A DNA stretch of 29,818 bases from UMGS363 sp964402055 (GCA_964402055.1 CAYOAV010000021.1:1-29818), one strand, 5' to 3'; positions 1 to 7,943 are shown, counted from the stretch's first letter. A program made the numbers and translations. The notes: generated from the sequence alone by a model not told the origin.

Positions 1-86
1 TTTTTAGTAATAAACACATCTTCTGTTTCAGCAATCATAAGGTATTTACCTAAATTCATCTTAAGTTCAGTTGCTGTAATTGACAT
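1..86 (-). CDS. Phd/YefM-type antitoxin, N-terminal fragment
   Basis: Partial gene running off the left edge; only the first 28 codons are visible. The translation starts MSITATELKMNLGKYLMIAE, which has the typical opening of Phd/YefM (prevent-host-death) antitoxins: a short strand with a TATELK-like segment followed by a helix with a conserved Asn/Leu pattern, then a xDVFITK strand. Such proteins bind their own operator and neutralise a partner toxin, usually encoded just downstream, here outside the window. A strong AGGAGGT ribosome site (93-99) lies 6 bases upstream of the ATG, and a consensus promoter sits further upstream. The family call rests on a short fragment, so the partner toxin and subtype cannot be given. 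Confidence 0.6.
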   Translation of the reverse strand, partial: MSITATELKMNLGKYLMIAETEDVFITK

Positions 87-129
87 AAAAACACCTCCTG
101 ATTTCAATAATATGTAGTATTTTAATTAC

Positions 130-158
130 ATTATACATCTATCGTTCGATTTTGTCAA
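130..158 (-). promoter_or_regulatory. Consensus sigma-A promoter of the antitoxin gene
   Basis: On the minus strand there is a perfect -35 TTGACA (153-158), a 17-base spacer and a perfect -10 TATAAT (130-135), about 45 bases upstream of the antitoxin ATG. The spacer contains the palindrome ATCGTTCGAT (141-150), and its 8-base core TCGTTCGA recurs at 164-171, just upstream of the -35 box. A very strong promoter with operator-like palindromes over it fits autoregulation by a Phd-type antitoxin; the operator role is inferred. Confidence 0.7.
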
Positions 159-186
159 CTCTTTCGTTCGACGAATTTACGGCTAA

Positions 187-220
187 AAAAAGTAGCAACC
201 ACGCAAAGTTGCTACTTTTT
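187..220 (-). terminator. Intrinsic terminator of the che operon
   Basis: Perfect 13-base inverted repeat: arm AAAAAGTAGCAAC (187-199), 8-base loop, arm GTTGCTACTTTTT (208-220). Read on the minus strand it lies 27 bases beyond the cheB stop codon and runs into a T-rich tract (AAAAAA at 185-190 on the plus strand). The A/T flanks make it symmetrical. Confidence 0.85.
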
Positions 221-246
221 CTATATTCACGAAGTTTGTATATTAA

Positions 247-1359
247 TCATTTCCACCCGATCGCAAGCCTGTGGACAAGCTCTGCACCTATTCTGTCAAG
301 CGGAAGCTGCTCCGAACAAGCTCCGAGCTTAAACGCTTCCATAGGCATACCGTACACAACGCAGGTATCCTTATCCTGACCTATGGTATGACCGCCTTTT
401 TTATGAATTTCAAGCAGACCCTTTGCACCGTCTGCACCCATTCCTGTGAGCAATGCGGCGGCGGTTTTCGCTCCCGAGGCTTCTGCAACGCTCCTGAACA
501 GCACGTCAACTGACGGACAATGCCCCGAAACCTTTTCTCCCTCGTAGCATTTTATATAGTAACCCTTTGAATCCTTTTTCAGCTCCATCTGCAAGCCGCC
601 TGCACCGATTATGCAATCGCCGGGGCGTACTCTGTCGCCGTCAACCGCTTCACGGACATTCACCGCACAGCTTTTATCCATTCTCTGTGCATACATCTTT
701 GTAAAAACGGGCGGCATATGCTGAACGACAACAACTGGCGGCATATTATCAGGGAAAGCCTTTATAACGCATTCAAGTGCGTCCGTTCCGCCTGTTGAAG
801 CTCCGAGAGCAACGACATAGCCCTCCGCACTTCTTTTATCAAGTGCGGCAATATCAGCCTTATCGGGCAGAACAGGGATAAAACGCTTTATTGCGTTATT
901 TGTTGTATCATTCGCAGAAACGGAAAGTCCATCGACCTTTGTTCCTGCTTTTTTTACATAGTTTTCACGTCTTGACGCTGCAAGTATGACTTTTGTTGCA
1001 ATAATGCTGCAAAAGGTGTTGAACTCGTTATTCTTTTTCGGCTTAAGCATAAAATCTGCCGCACCTGCACCTCTTGCATCGCTTTCGGAAAAATTGCTGT
1101 TTGAAGTCATCATAATGCAGGGCATCGGATACTGTGCCATAAGCTCCCTGACGAATTCAAAGCCGTTCTTTTTCGGCATTTCAACGTCAATTATCATAAC
1201 ATCGGGCTTAAGACCTATAACCTTATCCTTTGCGTCAAATGCGTCTGTAGCTGTGCCGACAACCTCGATGGTACGGTTTTCAGCGAGCTTCTGTGCGAGA
1301 GCCTCCCTGAAAAGCCTTGAATCATCGACTATCAGCAGTTTTTTCTTATTTGTATTCAT
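247..1359 (-). CDS. cheB: CheB: chemotaxis response regulator, protein-glutamate methylesterase
   Basis: Removes methyl groups from (and deamidates) chemoreceptor glutamines/glutamates during adaptation, and is activated by phosphotransfer from CheA. The 370 aa match the family length. An N-terminal receiver domain (about residues 5-125) shows the acidic pair D12/D13, phospho-acceptor D58 in IIDVEMP, T85 and K106 in LKP. A linker leads to the C-terminal methylesterase domain (about 180-365) with the catalytic triad visible as S188 in GASTGG, H214 in VQHMPP and D310 in TGMGADG. It is the last gene of the cheA-W-R-B operon; its start lies 30 bases after the cheR stop with only a weak GAGGG ribosome site. 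All catalytic residues are present. Confidence 0.96.
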   Translation of the reverse strand: MNTNKKKLLIVDDSRLFREALAQKLAENRTIEVVGTATDAFDAKDKVIGLKPDVMIIDVEMPKKNGFEFVRELMAQYPMPCIMMTSNSNFSESDARGAGAADFMLKPKKNNEFNTFCSIIATKVILAASRRENYVKKAGTKVDGLSVSANDTTNNAIKRFIPVLPDKADIAALDKRSAEGYVVALGASTGGTDALECVIKAFPDNMPPVVVVQHMPPVFTKMYAQRMDKSCAVNVREAVDGDRVRPGDCIIGAGGLQMELKKDSKGYYIKCYEGEKVSGHCPSVDVLFRSVAEASGAKTAAALLTGMGADGAKGLLEIHKKGGHTIGQDKDTCVVYGMPMEAFKLGACSEQLPLDRIGAELVHRLAIGWK

Positions 1360-1389
1360 AAACCCTCATTCTATATATGGAAAACGCTG

Positions 1390-2202
1390 TTATTTTCCTG
1401 CGCTTATTTTTCTGTAAACGGCAGGCTTCACATAGGTATAGCGAGTGCCTTTGCCTACGCTTTCAGCGTGTCCGACATAGAGATAGCCGCCTTCCTTTGT
1501 AACATCATAAAATCTCTCGACCAAGGCTGTCTTGGTATCCATTTCAAAATATATCATAACATTGCGGCAGCTGATAAGGTCATATTTCTTTACAGGCGGT
1601 ATTCTATCCATAAGATTAAACTGCTTGTATTCAATCATCTTTTTCAGCTTATCGCAAACCTGATATGTATTTGCATCGATCTGCTTAAAATACTTCTTCA
1701 CCCAGAGCGGAGGAACGTCCTTTATCTGATCTGCGGTATAGATGCCAGCCGAAGCCTTTGCGAGGACATCGGTATCAAGGTCTGTTGCGAGTATCTTTAT
1801 AAACCAGTTCTTGCCCTCGAAATATTCATCGATAGTCATTGCGAGGGTGTAAGGCTCCTGACCAGTGGACGAAGCCGCACACCATACGCTCAATGTTCTA
1901 TCCTTATTTGTTTTTTCAAAATAGGGCAAAAGCGTTGTTTTAAGGTACTCGAAGTGTTCAGGCTCACGCATAAAATAGGTATGATTTGTAGTCAGCTTAT
2001 TAACAAGCTGCATAGTTTCATTGCCTGTTTTATCGGCGAAAGCGAAGTCAATGAATTCCTTGAAGGACTTAAATCCACGCTGTGTGACTGTATTGGAAAG
2101 TCTGCCCTCGATAAGAACCCTCTTTTTTTCAAGGTTGATACCGTAGTTCGACTTCATATAATCGACAAGTCGTCTGAAATCATCATCTGTAAGCTTTAAC
2201 AT
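1390..2202 (-). CDS. cheR: CheR: chemotaxis protein methyltransferase
   Basis: Transfers methyl groups from S-adenosylmethionine to receptor glutamates, opposing CheB. The 270 aa are the usual length. The N-terminal helical domain (about 1-75) ends in the signature TTNHTYFMREPEHF (71-84), with R79/E80 near the active site. The SAM-binding motif is WCAASSTGQEPY (107-118). A conserved CRNVMIYF segment follows at about 212-219, and GGYLYVGHAES is near the C-terminus. A GGAGCGG ribosome site precedes the ATG, which lies 15 bases after the cheW stop. It is co-transcribed with cheW and cheB. Confidence 0.96.
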   Translation of the reverse strand: MLKLTDDDFRRLVDYMKSNYGINLEKKRVLIEGRLSNTVTQRGFKSFKEFIDFAFADKTGNETMQLVNKLTTNHTYFMREPEHFEYLKTTLLPYFEKTNKDRTLSVWCAASSTGQEPYTLAMTIDEYFEGKNWFIKILATDLDTDVLAKASAGIYTADQIKDVPPLWVKKYFKQIDANTYQVCDKLKKMIEYKQFNLMDRIPPVKKYDLISCRNVMIYFEMDTKTALVERFYDVTKEGGYLYVGHAESVGKGTRYTYVKPAVYRKISAGK

Positions 2203-2217
2203 TTTCTGCCGCTCCGA

Positions 2218-2691
2218 TCATTCATTTGCAACGAGCTTATGGCAGTCAAGGAGAAGCTTTATTTCGTCCTCTGTATTGATAATGCTCTTGATATAATGGT
2301 TGGAATTAACGTTTTTATTATCGGGGACCTTGCTGATAATGCTCTTATCGGCAACCAATACCTCCTGAACACGGTCAACGATAACTCCGACCTGCTCGCC
2401 GCTTTCAAATTCGAGGACGATAATACAGGTTCTGTCATCGTAAGGTATTTCCTCCATACCGAAACGCTTCCTGATGCTGATAACGGGTACGATCTTACCT
2501 CTGAGGTTGATAACGCCCTTGATATAATCAGGGATTTTCGGAACAACGGTTATCTGCTCAATGCTGATAATTTCGTTGATAAATTCAATTTCTATTCCAT
2601 ATGTTTTTTCGCCGATAGTGAAGAAAAGGATCTCCGTGCCGTCAGCAGTAAAGGTCTTTTTCTTTTCAGCGGTATAAATCTCATCGCTCAT
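2218..2691 (-). CDS. cheW: CheW: chemotaxis coupling protein
   Basis: Scaffold that links the CheA kinase to chemoreceptors in the signalling array. A single CheW-like SH3 fold covers almost the whole protein (EILFFTIGEKTYGIEIEFI, then IPDYIKGVINLRGKIVPVI and VGVIVDRVQEVL). I take the second in-frame ATG (2691, MSDEIYT, 157 aa): the GGGAAG ribosome site abuts the first ATG at 2700 and is correctly spaced only for the second. A 160-aa version from 2700 is the alternative. It is preceded by cheA (76 bases between the cheA stop and 2700). Confidence 0.94.
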   Translation of the reverse strand: MSDEIYTAEKKKTFTADGTEILFFTIGEKTYGIEIEFINEIISIEQITVVPKIPDYIKGVINLRGKIVPVISIRKRFGMEEIPYDDRTCIIVLEFESGEQVGVIVDRVQEVLVADKSIISKVPDNKNVNSNHYIKSIINTEDEIKLLLDCHKLVANE

Positions 2692-2776
2692 ATTTTTCAT
2701 CTTCCCTTTGAGTTGATTCAGGCTTTTTAAAGGAGCCTGTCAACCTTATATATTAACTATATGTAGTATTCTTTGA

Positions 2777-5134
2777 TTAAATTCCACCGAGTATATTAGC
2801 TACATCGAGGATAATTGTGATAGAACCATCGCCGAGGATGGAGCAGCCAGCCATACCATTCTGCTTAACATTGAATGTATTGAGCAATGACGAGAACGGC
2901 TTAACAACTACCTGCTGTTCACCGATAAGCTCATCAGCAAACAGGCAAGCAGACTTGCCCTCTGTTTCAACGAGGATAACGATACCCTCGAAGAGGTCGC
3001 TTGTACTTGGTTCAAGGTCATAGATATCATACAATCTGATAAGCGGGAAGCACTCGCCTCTTATCATGAGCATTTCCTTGCCGTCTGTATCCTTGATAAG
3101 CTGACTTGGCTTGATTTTGAATGATTCTCTGATAGAATTGATCGGGATAGTGAAGATAGACTGTCCGACAGAAACCTCCATACCATCGACAATTGAAAGT
3201 GAGAGAGGGATCTTGATGATAAAGCTTGTACCCTCGCCCCACTTGGAATCAACGGAAACAGTGCCGCCGACCTTTTCGATATTCTTCTTAACAACGTCCA
3301 TTCCAACGCCTCTGCCTGAATACTCTGTAACCTGCTCATTGGTCGAGAAGCCAGGGAGCATAATCATATTGCAGATTTCCTTATCGGTATATTCGTTCAT
3401 CGGCTTGGTAAGAAGACCGTTTCTTTCAGCCTTTTCAAGAACCTTCTGTGTATTTACGCCAGCACCGTCATCGGCGATAACGATAATAACCTCATTAGAG
3501 GAGTTATAAGCGGAAAGTGTGATTTTGCCCTTTGCAGGCTTACCTCTTGCGATTCTGTCCTCAACGTTATCCTCGATGCCGTGATCCATTGAGTTTCTTA
3601 CCATATGCATAAGAGGGTCATTGAGCTGATCGATAATGGACTTATCAACCTCTGTTTCCTCGCCCTCGAACACAAGGTCAACGTCCTTGCCGAGCTTGAC
3701 CTTCATATCTCTTACGATACGGGTCATCTTATTGAACGCACCCGAAATAGGAACCATTCGTATCGACATAACAGTATCCTGCAGCTCGGAATTGAGCTTT
3801 CTGAGCTGACGTGCGGATTTCTGGAAATTATCAAGGCGAAGTCCCTTTAAATCGGGGTTGGAGGTTACCATTGCTTCTGTGATAACAATTTCGCCTACAA
3901 GGTCAAGGAGAGTATCGAGCTTATTAAGGTTTACAGAGATAAGCGACTGCTTAGTGCCTGCGCCCTTATTGCCGAGCATATTATTGATCTGTTCAACCGA
4001 TTTCTTTTCGGGCTGCTGTGGAGCGGCTGGCTTATTTTCAGCAGCCTTTACATTTTCAGCAGGAGCGGCTGTCGGGGCAGGAGTGCTGTCCGAAGAAAGT
4101 ATCTCACAGCATTTAACATTAGGACTGCCGTTTATAGCACGGATAACGCCCTTTGGGTCATCAGCCTCGAATGTGATTCTGAAGCCGTTATCGATAATAG
4201 TCTGTGCTGTTGCGGAATTTTCCTCGATATCAGCAGGATCGAACGAGAGCGACTTGCAATTGTTCTTTATGTTATTTATAACAATCAAGGCACGAAGATT
4301 TTCCATCTTGCATTCATCCTCGAAGGTCACCTTAACGTTTATTTTTCCGACAAGCTCGATTTCCTTGCCTCTTTCAAGCACGTCATACGATTTTACGTTG
4401 GAGCATTCGCCGATAAGACCGATAACGCTGTCGATATCCATATCGGAGGACGGCTTGAACCTGACGATAAAACCATTTTCAACGATTTCCTTAGCGGAAT
4501 TCGGGTTATTTTCAATATCGGCAGGAATATATTCAAGCTTTTCGCAATCCTCTGCTATCTTATTGACAACGAGCAATGCACGGAGATTTTCCATCTTGCA
4601 GTCATCGTCAAAGGTAACCTTGACGGTTGTAAGGTCATCATTTGAGGACGGAGCAGAGCTCTGAACAGGTGCAGAAGCAGTCGGAGCTGCAGTCTGCACG
4701 GGAGCAGCCTCGGCAGGAGCGGCACCCTTAAGCACAGCCGCAAAGCCGCTTATCTTATTCATTATCGGAGCAAAATCGGTTGCGGTATATTCTTCCTCCT
4801 GAATAAGCTCGATTTCCGCTTTGAGGAGATCGGATGCGGAGAAAAGAATATCATAAAGCGTATTCATGTCAGAAATAACAGGATTTTCCTCACGGATAAC
4901 ATAGAACATATCCTCAATGCTATGAGCAAGCTTGGACATATTGTCAAGACCCATCATTGCAGACGAACCCTTGATAGTATGCATCGTGCGGAATATTTCG
5001 TTTATTTCCTCGGTTGAAAATGAATGCTCACTTTCTGTTTTCATAAGTATCTGGTCAAGCTGTTCCAGCAGGGAAGTGGTTTCAAATATATACATATCGA
5101 CCATTGATTCCATACCGGCTTCAAATTTTGCCAT
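2777..5134 (-). CDS. cheA: CheA: chemotaxis sensor histidine kinase with tandem P2-like domains
   Basis: Receptor-coupled kinase that autophosphorylates a histidine and passes phosphate to CheY and CheB. Domains (785-aa numbering from ATG 5134): HPt about 5-125 with phospho-His H52 in RTMHTIKGSSAM; Ala/Pro linker; P2-like domain about 168-254; second P2-like domain about 264-347; Ala/Pro linker; dimerisation helices about 395-465 (LVGEIVITEAM); ATPase with N box MVRNSMDHGIE (511-521), G1 ADDGAG, G2 GRGVGMDVV (607-615); CheW-like regulatory domain about 645-785. The two P2 units share KVTF..(D/E)CKMENLRAL and PADIE(E/N)N. A GTG at 5143 also opens this frame, but it overlaps the AGGTAGG ribosome site, which is spaced for the ATG at 5134. 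First gene of the operon. Confidence 0.96.
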   Translation of the reverse strand: MAKFEAGMESMVDMYIFETTSLLEQLDQILMKTESEHSFSTEEINEIFRTMHTIKGSSAMMGLDNMSKLAHSIEDMFYVIREENPVISDMNTLYDILFSASDLLKAEIELIQEEEYTATDFAPIMNKISGFAAVLKGAAPAEAAPVQTAAPTASAPVQSSAPSSNDDLTTVKVTFDDDCKMENLRALLVVNKIAEDCEKLEYIPADIENNPNSAKEIVENGFIVRFKPSSDMDIDSVIGLIGECSNVKSYDVLERGKEIELVGKINVKVTFEDECKMENLRALIVINNIKNNCKSLSFDPADIEENSATAQTIIDNGFRITFEADDPKGVIRAINGSPNVKCCEILSSDSTPAPTAAPAENVKAAENKPAAPQQPEKKSVEQINNMLGNKGAGTKQSLISVNLNKLDTLLDLVGEIVITEAMVTSNPDLKGLRLDNFQKSARQLRKLNSELQDTVMSIRMVPISGAFNKMTRIVRDMKVKLGKDVDLVFEGEETEVDKSIIDQLNDPLMHMVRNSMDHGIEDNVEDRIARGKPAKGKITLSAYNSSNEVIIVIADDGAGVNTQKVLEKAERNGLLTKPMNEYTDKEICNMIMLPGFSTNEQVTEYSGRGVGMDVVKKNIEKVGGTVSVDSKWGEGTSFIIKIPLSLSIVDGMEVSVGQSIFTIPINSIRESFKIKPSQLIKDTDGKEMLMIRGECFPLIRLYDIYDLEPSTSDLFEGIVILVETEGKSACLFADELIGEQQVVVKPFSSLLNTFNVKQNGMAGCSILGDGSITIILDVANILGGI

Positions 5135-5194
5135 ATCAAGCACCTACCTGTTTTATATTTTAGGGAAAGCCCTAATTTTTATTATCAAAAGCTA

Positions 5195-5223
5195 TTGCCG
5201 AATGTAAAAAATTGTGTTATAAT
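5195..5223 (+). promoter_or_regulatory. Possible promoter of the fliK-like operon
   Basis: Plus strand: TTGCCG (5195-5200), 17-base spacer, TATAAT (5218-5223). It would leave a long leader (about 260 nt) before the gene at 5491 and would cross the divergent che promoter, so the assignment is tentative. The rest of 5135-5490 is A/T-rich non-coding sequence holding the che promoter and an 11-base inverted repeat (5324-5334 with 5416-5426). Confidence 0.35.
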
Positions 5224-5266
5224 GGTATTCAAGAGGATAAACCGTTTCACATTTTTTAACATTTTC

Positions 5267-5295
5267 ATTATACAACATTTCTCCCCCATTAACAA
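5267..5295 (-). promoter_or_regulatory. Probable promoter of the cheA-W-R-B operon
   Basis: Minus strand: -35 TTGTTA (5290-5295), 17-base spacer, -10 TATAAT (5267-5272). Transcription would start near 5260, giving a leader of about 125 nt before cheA. The leader contains a short hairpin, TTAGGG-AAAG-CCCTAA in plus-strand coordinates (5160-5175). No convincing sigma-28 (flagellar type) promoter was seen. Confidence 0.55.
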
Positions 5296-5490
5296 GGGCT
5301 TTATCAAAACTTTCAAGAAAACTTTTTCCACATTTTTTAGTTATTTTATACAAAAATCACCGTTTCAATTTTCCGAAAACGTTTTTCAAAAATCAATCGA
5401 GCAAACACAAAAATCAATGTGGAAAACTCAAAAATTATGTGAATTATGCACAAATAATCATAACAATCTCGGCAAAAGGAGCGATAACAA

Positions 5491-7458
5491 ATGTCCGAGC
5501 TGCTTAACATAACAACCCCCATTGCCCCTAAAAACTACGAATTTTCCCCGAAAAATAACCCACAGCAGGCACAGACCGATCAGGTCTTTAATCTCGGCGA
5601 TACAACAAAGGTCCAGAAATCGACCGACAGGGACAAGGAATATACAAATCAGGATAACAAAGAAGGCTCAACGCTGACAGTCGATATCGCACCTGCGAAG
5701 GATCCTGCTTCATCAATGGGGGTTCTGCGCTCCATTATCGGAAGTGAAACGCTTGCCGCTCTGCGTGAAAGCGGAAATGCCGATATTCTCAATAAGGTAA
5801 CGGAATTTGCCAACGAGGTAATGCTCTCCCCGTCCGAGCTTTCGGGCGATATGGCGGCTCAGGAAAAGCAATCCACAGCGTTCGGCGACCCGATATGGGG
5901 AAATATGAAAAGCACTCTGATGAATACAAGCTCCGCCGATGTCGGCGAGGCTGTACTACAGTTCACAAAAGCCGCCGCTGACGCTTCCTCCCGTGACAGT
6001 ATCGTCAGCTCGGTTGCGGAAAATCTGCGTTATCTTGCCGATACAGCCGCTTCAACACGTTCCCTTGCGGAAAGGCTCATCAATACAGCGGACGCTCTTA
6101 CAAAGGATAATTTTAACGACCTTAAGCCCGATATTCTCGCTATGCTCAACGAATTAAAGGGCAGTCTTTTGATGAATGACAAGACAGATAATCTTATCTC
6201 GCTTGCGATATATAATCTTTCACGCTTCAACGGAAGTACGACCGCTCTTGGCGAAAGCTTCAACGCAATACTTGATATGACGGCGAATCAGGAGGAAGCA
6301 GAGGCTTTACGTCAGCTTTTTATGAGCTACATAGAAAATGCCGACCTGCCGACCGATATAAAGCTTGCATCGCTCAACAGTATAGTNNNNNNNNNNNNNN
6401 NNNNNNNNNNNNNNNNNNNNNNNNNNNNNNNNNNNNNNNNNNNNNNNNNNNNNNNNNNNNNNNNNNNNNNNNNNNNNNNNNNNNNNAATTCCGTTGACGA
6501 TATGGGAAAAAAGACTGCTCTTGCCGATAAAACCAATGAGATCCTTGCAAATCTTCCGTTCCTCGAAAAGGACGTTTCCTTTGCTTCCGATTCAATACTC
6601 AATCAGCAGTCGCTTATACTCCTTTCACAAAGGCTCGGAACTAATCTTAACGAGGCTCTTGCGGCGGTCACTCCGTCAAGGCTCTCGGCTATGCTTAGCA
6701 CGATAGAAACACAGTCGGGTTCGGCTTCGATAAGAGCTGTTTTCGGTGAAATTCTCCCTCAGGATGCTCTGAATGAGCTTAATCTTATTCTAAGAAGCTT
6801 CAATGCCACAGGTGACCTTAACAAGCTTATCGATAATTTAAGCATTGCCCTTGATTCGGTCAATGATATGGATAAAAAGATAATACTTGCACAAAGTATC
6901 AATCAGATGCTTGAACAGCTCACTGGTGCAAGCGGCATAAAATACAAGCCTCCCACGTCAATGGAAAATCTTATGGATTTTCTCGCAAAAAATCTTAACG
7001 ATCCATCTTTGAAATCACTTTCGGCAATGAGCCGCTCGGATATGATGCAGGGCTTTTTGTCAACGCCAAGTGCGATGACACCGCTTCTGCATTATCTTGT
7101 GCCAATAAATGACGAGGGTATAAAGGCCTTCGGTGAGCTTTGGATAGACCCTGACGCAGAGGGTAAAGCCGCTGGCGAGGATGCTCGGCAGATGTTCCTT
7201 TGCTTTGAAATTGAAGATATGGGTTATTTTGAGCTTGAAATCAAAACACATGGCAAAAAGCTTAATGTCACCCTGCTCTGCCCGACAGGTACGGAGCCGA
7301 TTTTCCGTCCATTGCAGGGCAGTATTCCGAAAATCGTTTCGGCAAGCGGATATTCCGCAGAAAATACCGTCATAGGCACAGCAGTCAAAAGGCGTGACTT
7401 AACACAGGTGTTCCCGAAATTAAAAGAAAAAAGGAGCGGTCTTAATGTCAAGATATAG
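5491..7458 (+). CDS. FliK C-terminal-like (flagellar hook-length control type) protein, with assembly gap
   Basis: About 655 aa as scaffolded; residues around 300-332 fall in a 100-N run, so the true length is unknown although the frame stays open on both sides. The N-terminal 500 residues are a low-similarity, helical, Ser/Ala/Leu-rich region with no motif I recognise. The last about 120 residues (LWIDPD, MFLCFEIEDMGYFELEIKTHGKKLNVTLLCP) resemble the Flg_hook domain of FliK. No signal peptide or membrane segment. Start supported by AGGAGCG 7 bases upstream. It overlaps the next gene (FlhB-C-like) by 14 bases, the same pairing as Bacillus ylqG-ylqH. Not necessarily a true hook-length ruler, since no flagellar genes surround it. 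Confidence 0.7.
   Translation: MSELLNITTPIAPKNYEFSPKNNPQQAQTDQVFNLGDTTKVQKSTDRDKEYTNQDNKEGSTLTVDIAPAKDPASSMGVLRSIIGSETLAALRESGNADILNKVTEFANEVMLSPSELSGDMAAQEKQSTAFGDPIWGNMKSTLMNTSSADVGEAVLQFTKAAADASSRDSIVSSVAENLRYLADTAASTRSLAERLINTADALTKDNFNDLKPDILAMLNELKGSLLMNDKTDNLISLAIYNLSRFNGSTTALGESFNAILDMTANQEEAEALRQLFMSYIENADLPTDIKLASLNSIXXXXXXXXXXXXXXXXXXXXXXXXXXXXXXXXXXNSVDDMGKKTALADKTNEILANLPFLEKDVSFASDSILNQQSLILLSQRLGTNLNEALAAVTPSRLSAMLSTIETQSGSASIRAVFGEILPQDALNELNLILRSFNATGDLNKLIDNLSIALDSVNDMDKKIILAQSINQMLEQLTGASGIKYKPPTSMENLMDFLAKNLNDPSLKSLSAMSRSDMMQGFLSTPSAMTPLLHYLVPINDEGIKAFGELWIDPDAEGKAAGEDARQMFLCFEIEDMGYFELEIKTHGKKLNVTLLCPTGTEPIFRPLQGSIPKIVSASGYSAENTVIGTAVKRRDLTQVFPKLKEKRSGLNVKI
6387..6486. 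other. Assembly gap (100 N) inside the FliK-like gene
   Basis: Exactly 100 N. The sequences on either side do not overlap, so real sequence is missing and its length is unknown. The reading frame happens to be continuous with a 100-base filler. Confidence 0.95.
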
Positions 7459-7732
7459 AAAGCCGATAACCAACGGTGCGGCGGTTGCTCTTAAATATAA
7501 TCCCGAGCAGGACTATACTCCAGTTGTCGTTGCATCGGGTCATGGCAGGGTCGCAGAACGCATAATAAATCTTGCGGAGGAAAATGGAGTTCCTGTTTAC
7601 CGTGACGATTCAACGGCGGCAATGCTGACTATGTTAAGCGTTGGCGAGGGCATTCCCCCCGAGCTTTATCAGGTCGTTGCAGGGATATACGTTCAGGTCG
7701 TTGCCCTTGCGAAAAAGGGACTTGTAAAATAA
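7445..7732 (+). CDS. FlhB C-terminal domain-like protein (YlqH/EscU-family)
   Basis: 95-aa soluble protein equivalent to the cytoplasmic C-terminal part of FlhB, the substrate-specificity switch of the flagellar export gate. It begins just after where the self-cleaving NPTH motif would be: NGAAVALKYNPEQDYTPVVVASG corresponds to the FlhB segment following that motif, and VPVYRDDSTAAML and IPPELYQVVAGIYVQVVAL match its later helices. The NPTH motif and all membrane helices are absent. A GGAG ribosome site lies inside the upstream gene, and the start overlaps it by 14 bases, indicating translational coupling. Stand-alone FlhB-C proteins are known in Firmicutes (ylqH); their role is unclear. Confidence 0.8.
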   Translation: MSRYRKPITNGAAVALKYNPEQDYTPVVVASGHGRVAERIINLAEENGVPVYRDDSTAAMLTMLSVGEGIPPELYQVVAGIYVQVVALAKKGLVK

Positions 7733-7751
7733 TCAGATGAAAGGACACTAT

Positions 7752-7925
7752 ATGAAAAAGAAAAATAAAGAGCTTACTCTTGTTCAGTTTACTAAAAATG
7801 CACTTCCTATCTCAATTGCACTTTCCCTTATTTTTATGCTTTGCGGTTTTATCATTTATAAGGCTATCACGGTATATAATCATTATGAACGCTGGAAGGA
7901 TTATGACGAATGCGGTTTGTCATAA
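7752..7925 (+). CDS. Small single-span membrane protein, unknown function
   Basis: 57-aa protein starting MKKKNKEL; the ATG at 7752 is chosen because AAGGA lies 6 bases upstream, whereas an ATG at 7737 lacks a ribosome site. One hydrophobic helix spans about residues 18-38 (ISIALSLIFMLCGFIIYKAI), preceded by a Lys-rich N-terminus, so the C-terminus is probably outside. The tail YNHYERWKDYDECGLS is polar with one Cys. It lies 19 bases after the FlhB-like gene and 18 before the amidohydrolase, so it is probably in the operon. I do not recognise a family. Confidence 0.55.
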   Translation: MKKKNKELTLVQFTKNALPISIALSLIFMLCGFIIYKAITVYNHYERWKDYDECGLS

Positions 7926-7943
7926 TCCTATTGGAGAGAAAAA

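Noticed and set aside
3858..4664. 268-aa plus-strand open frame opposite cheA
   Set aside because: Antisense shadow of the tandem P2 region; Ser/Leu/Ile-rich with no recognisable domain.
5135..5143. GTG at 5143 as the cheA start
   Set aside because: This GTG is part of the AGGTAGGTG ribosome site; the ATG at 5134 has proper spacing.
5160..5175. Hairpin TTAGGG-AAAG-CCCTAA with T-run as a plus-strand terminator
   Set aside because: No plus-strand gene lies upstream for it to terminate; more likely part of the cheA leader or incidental.
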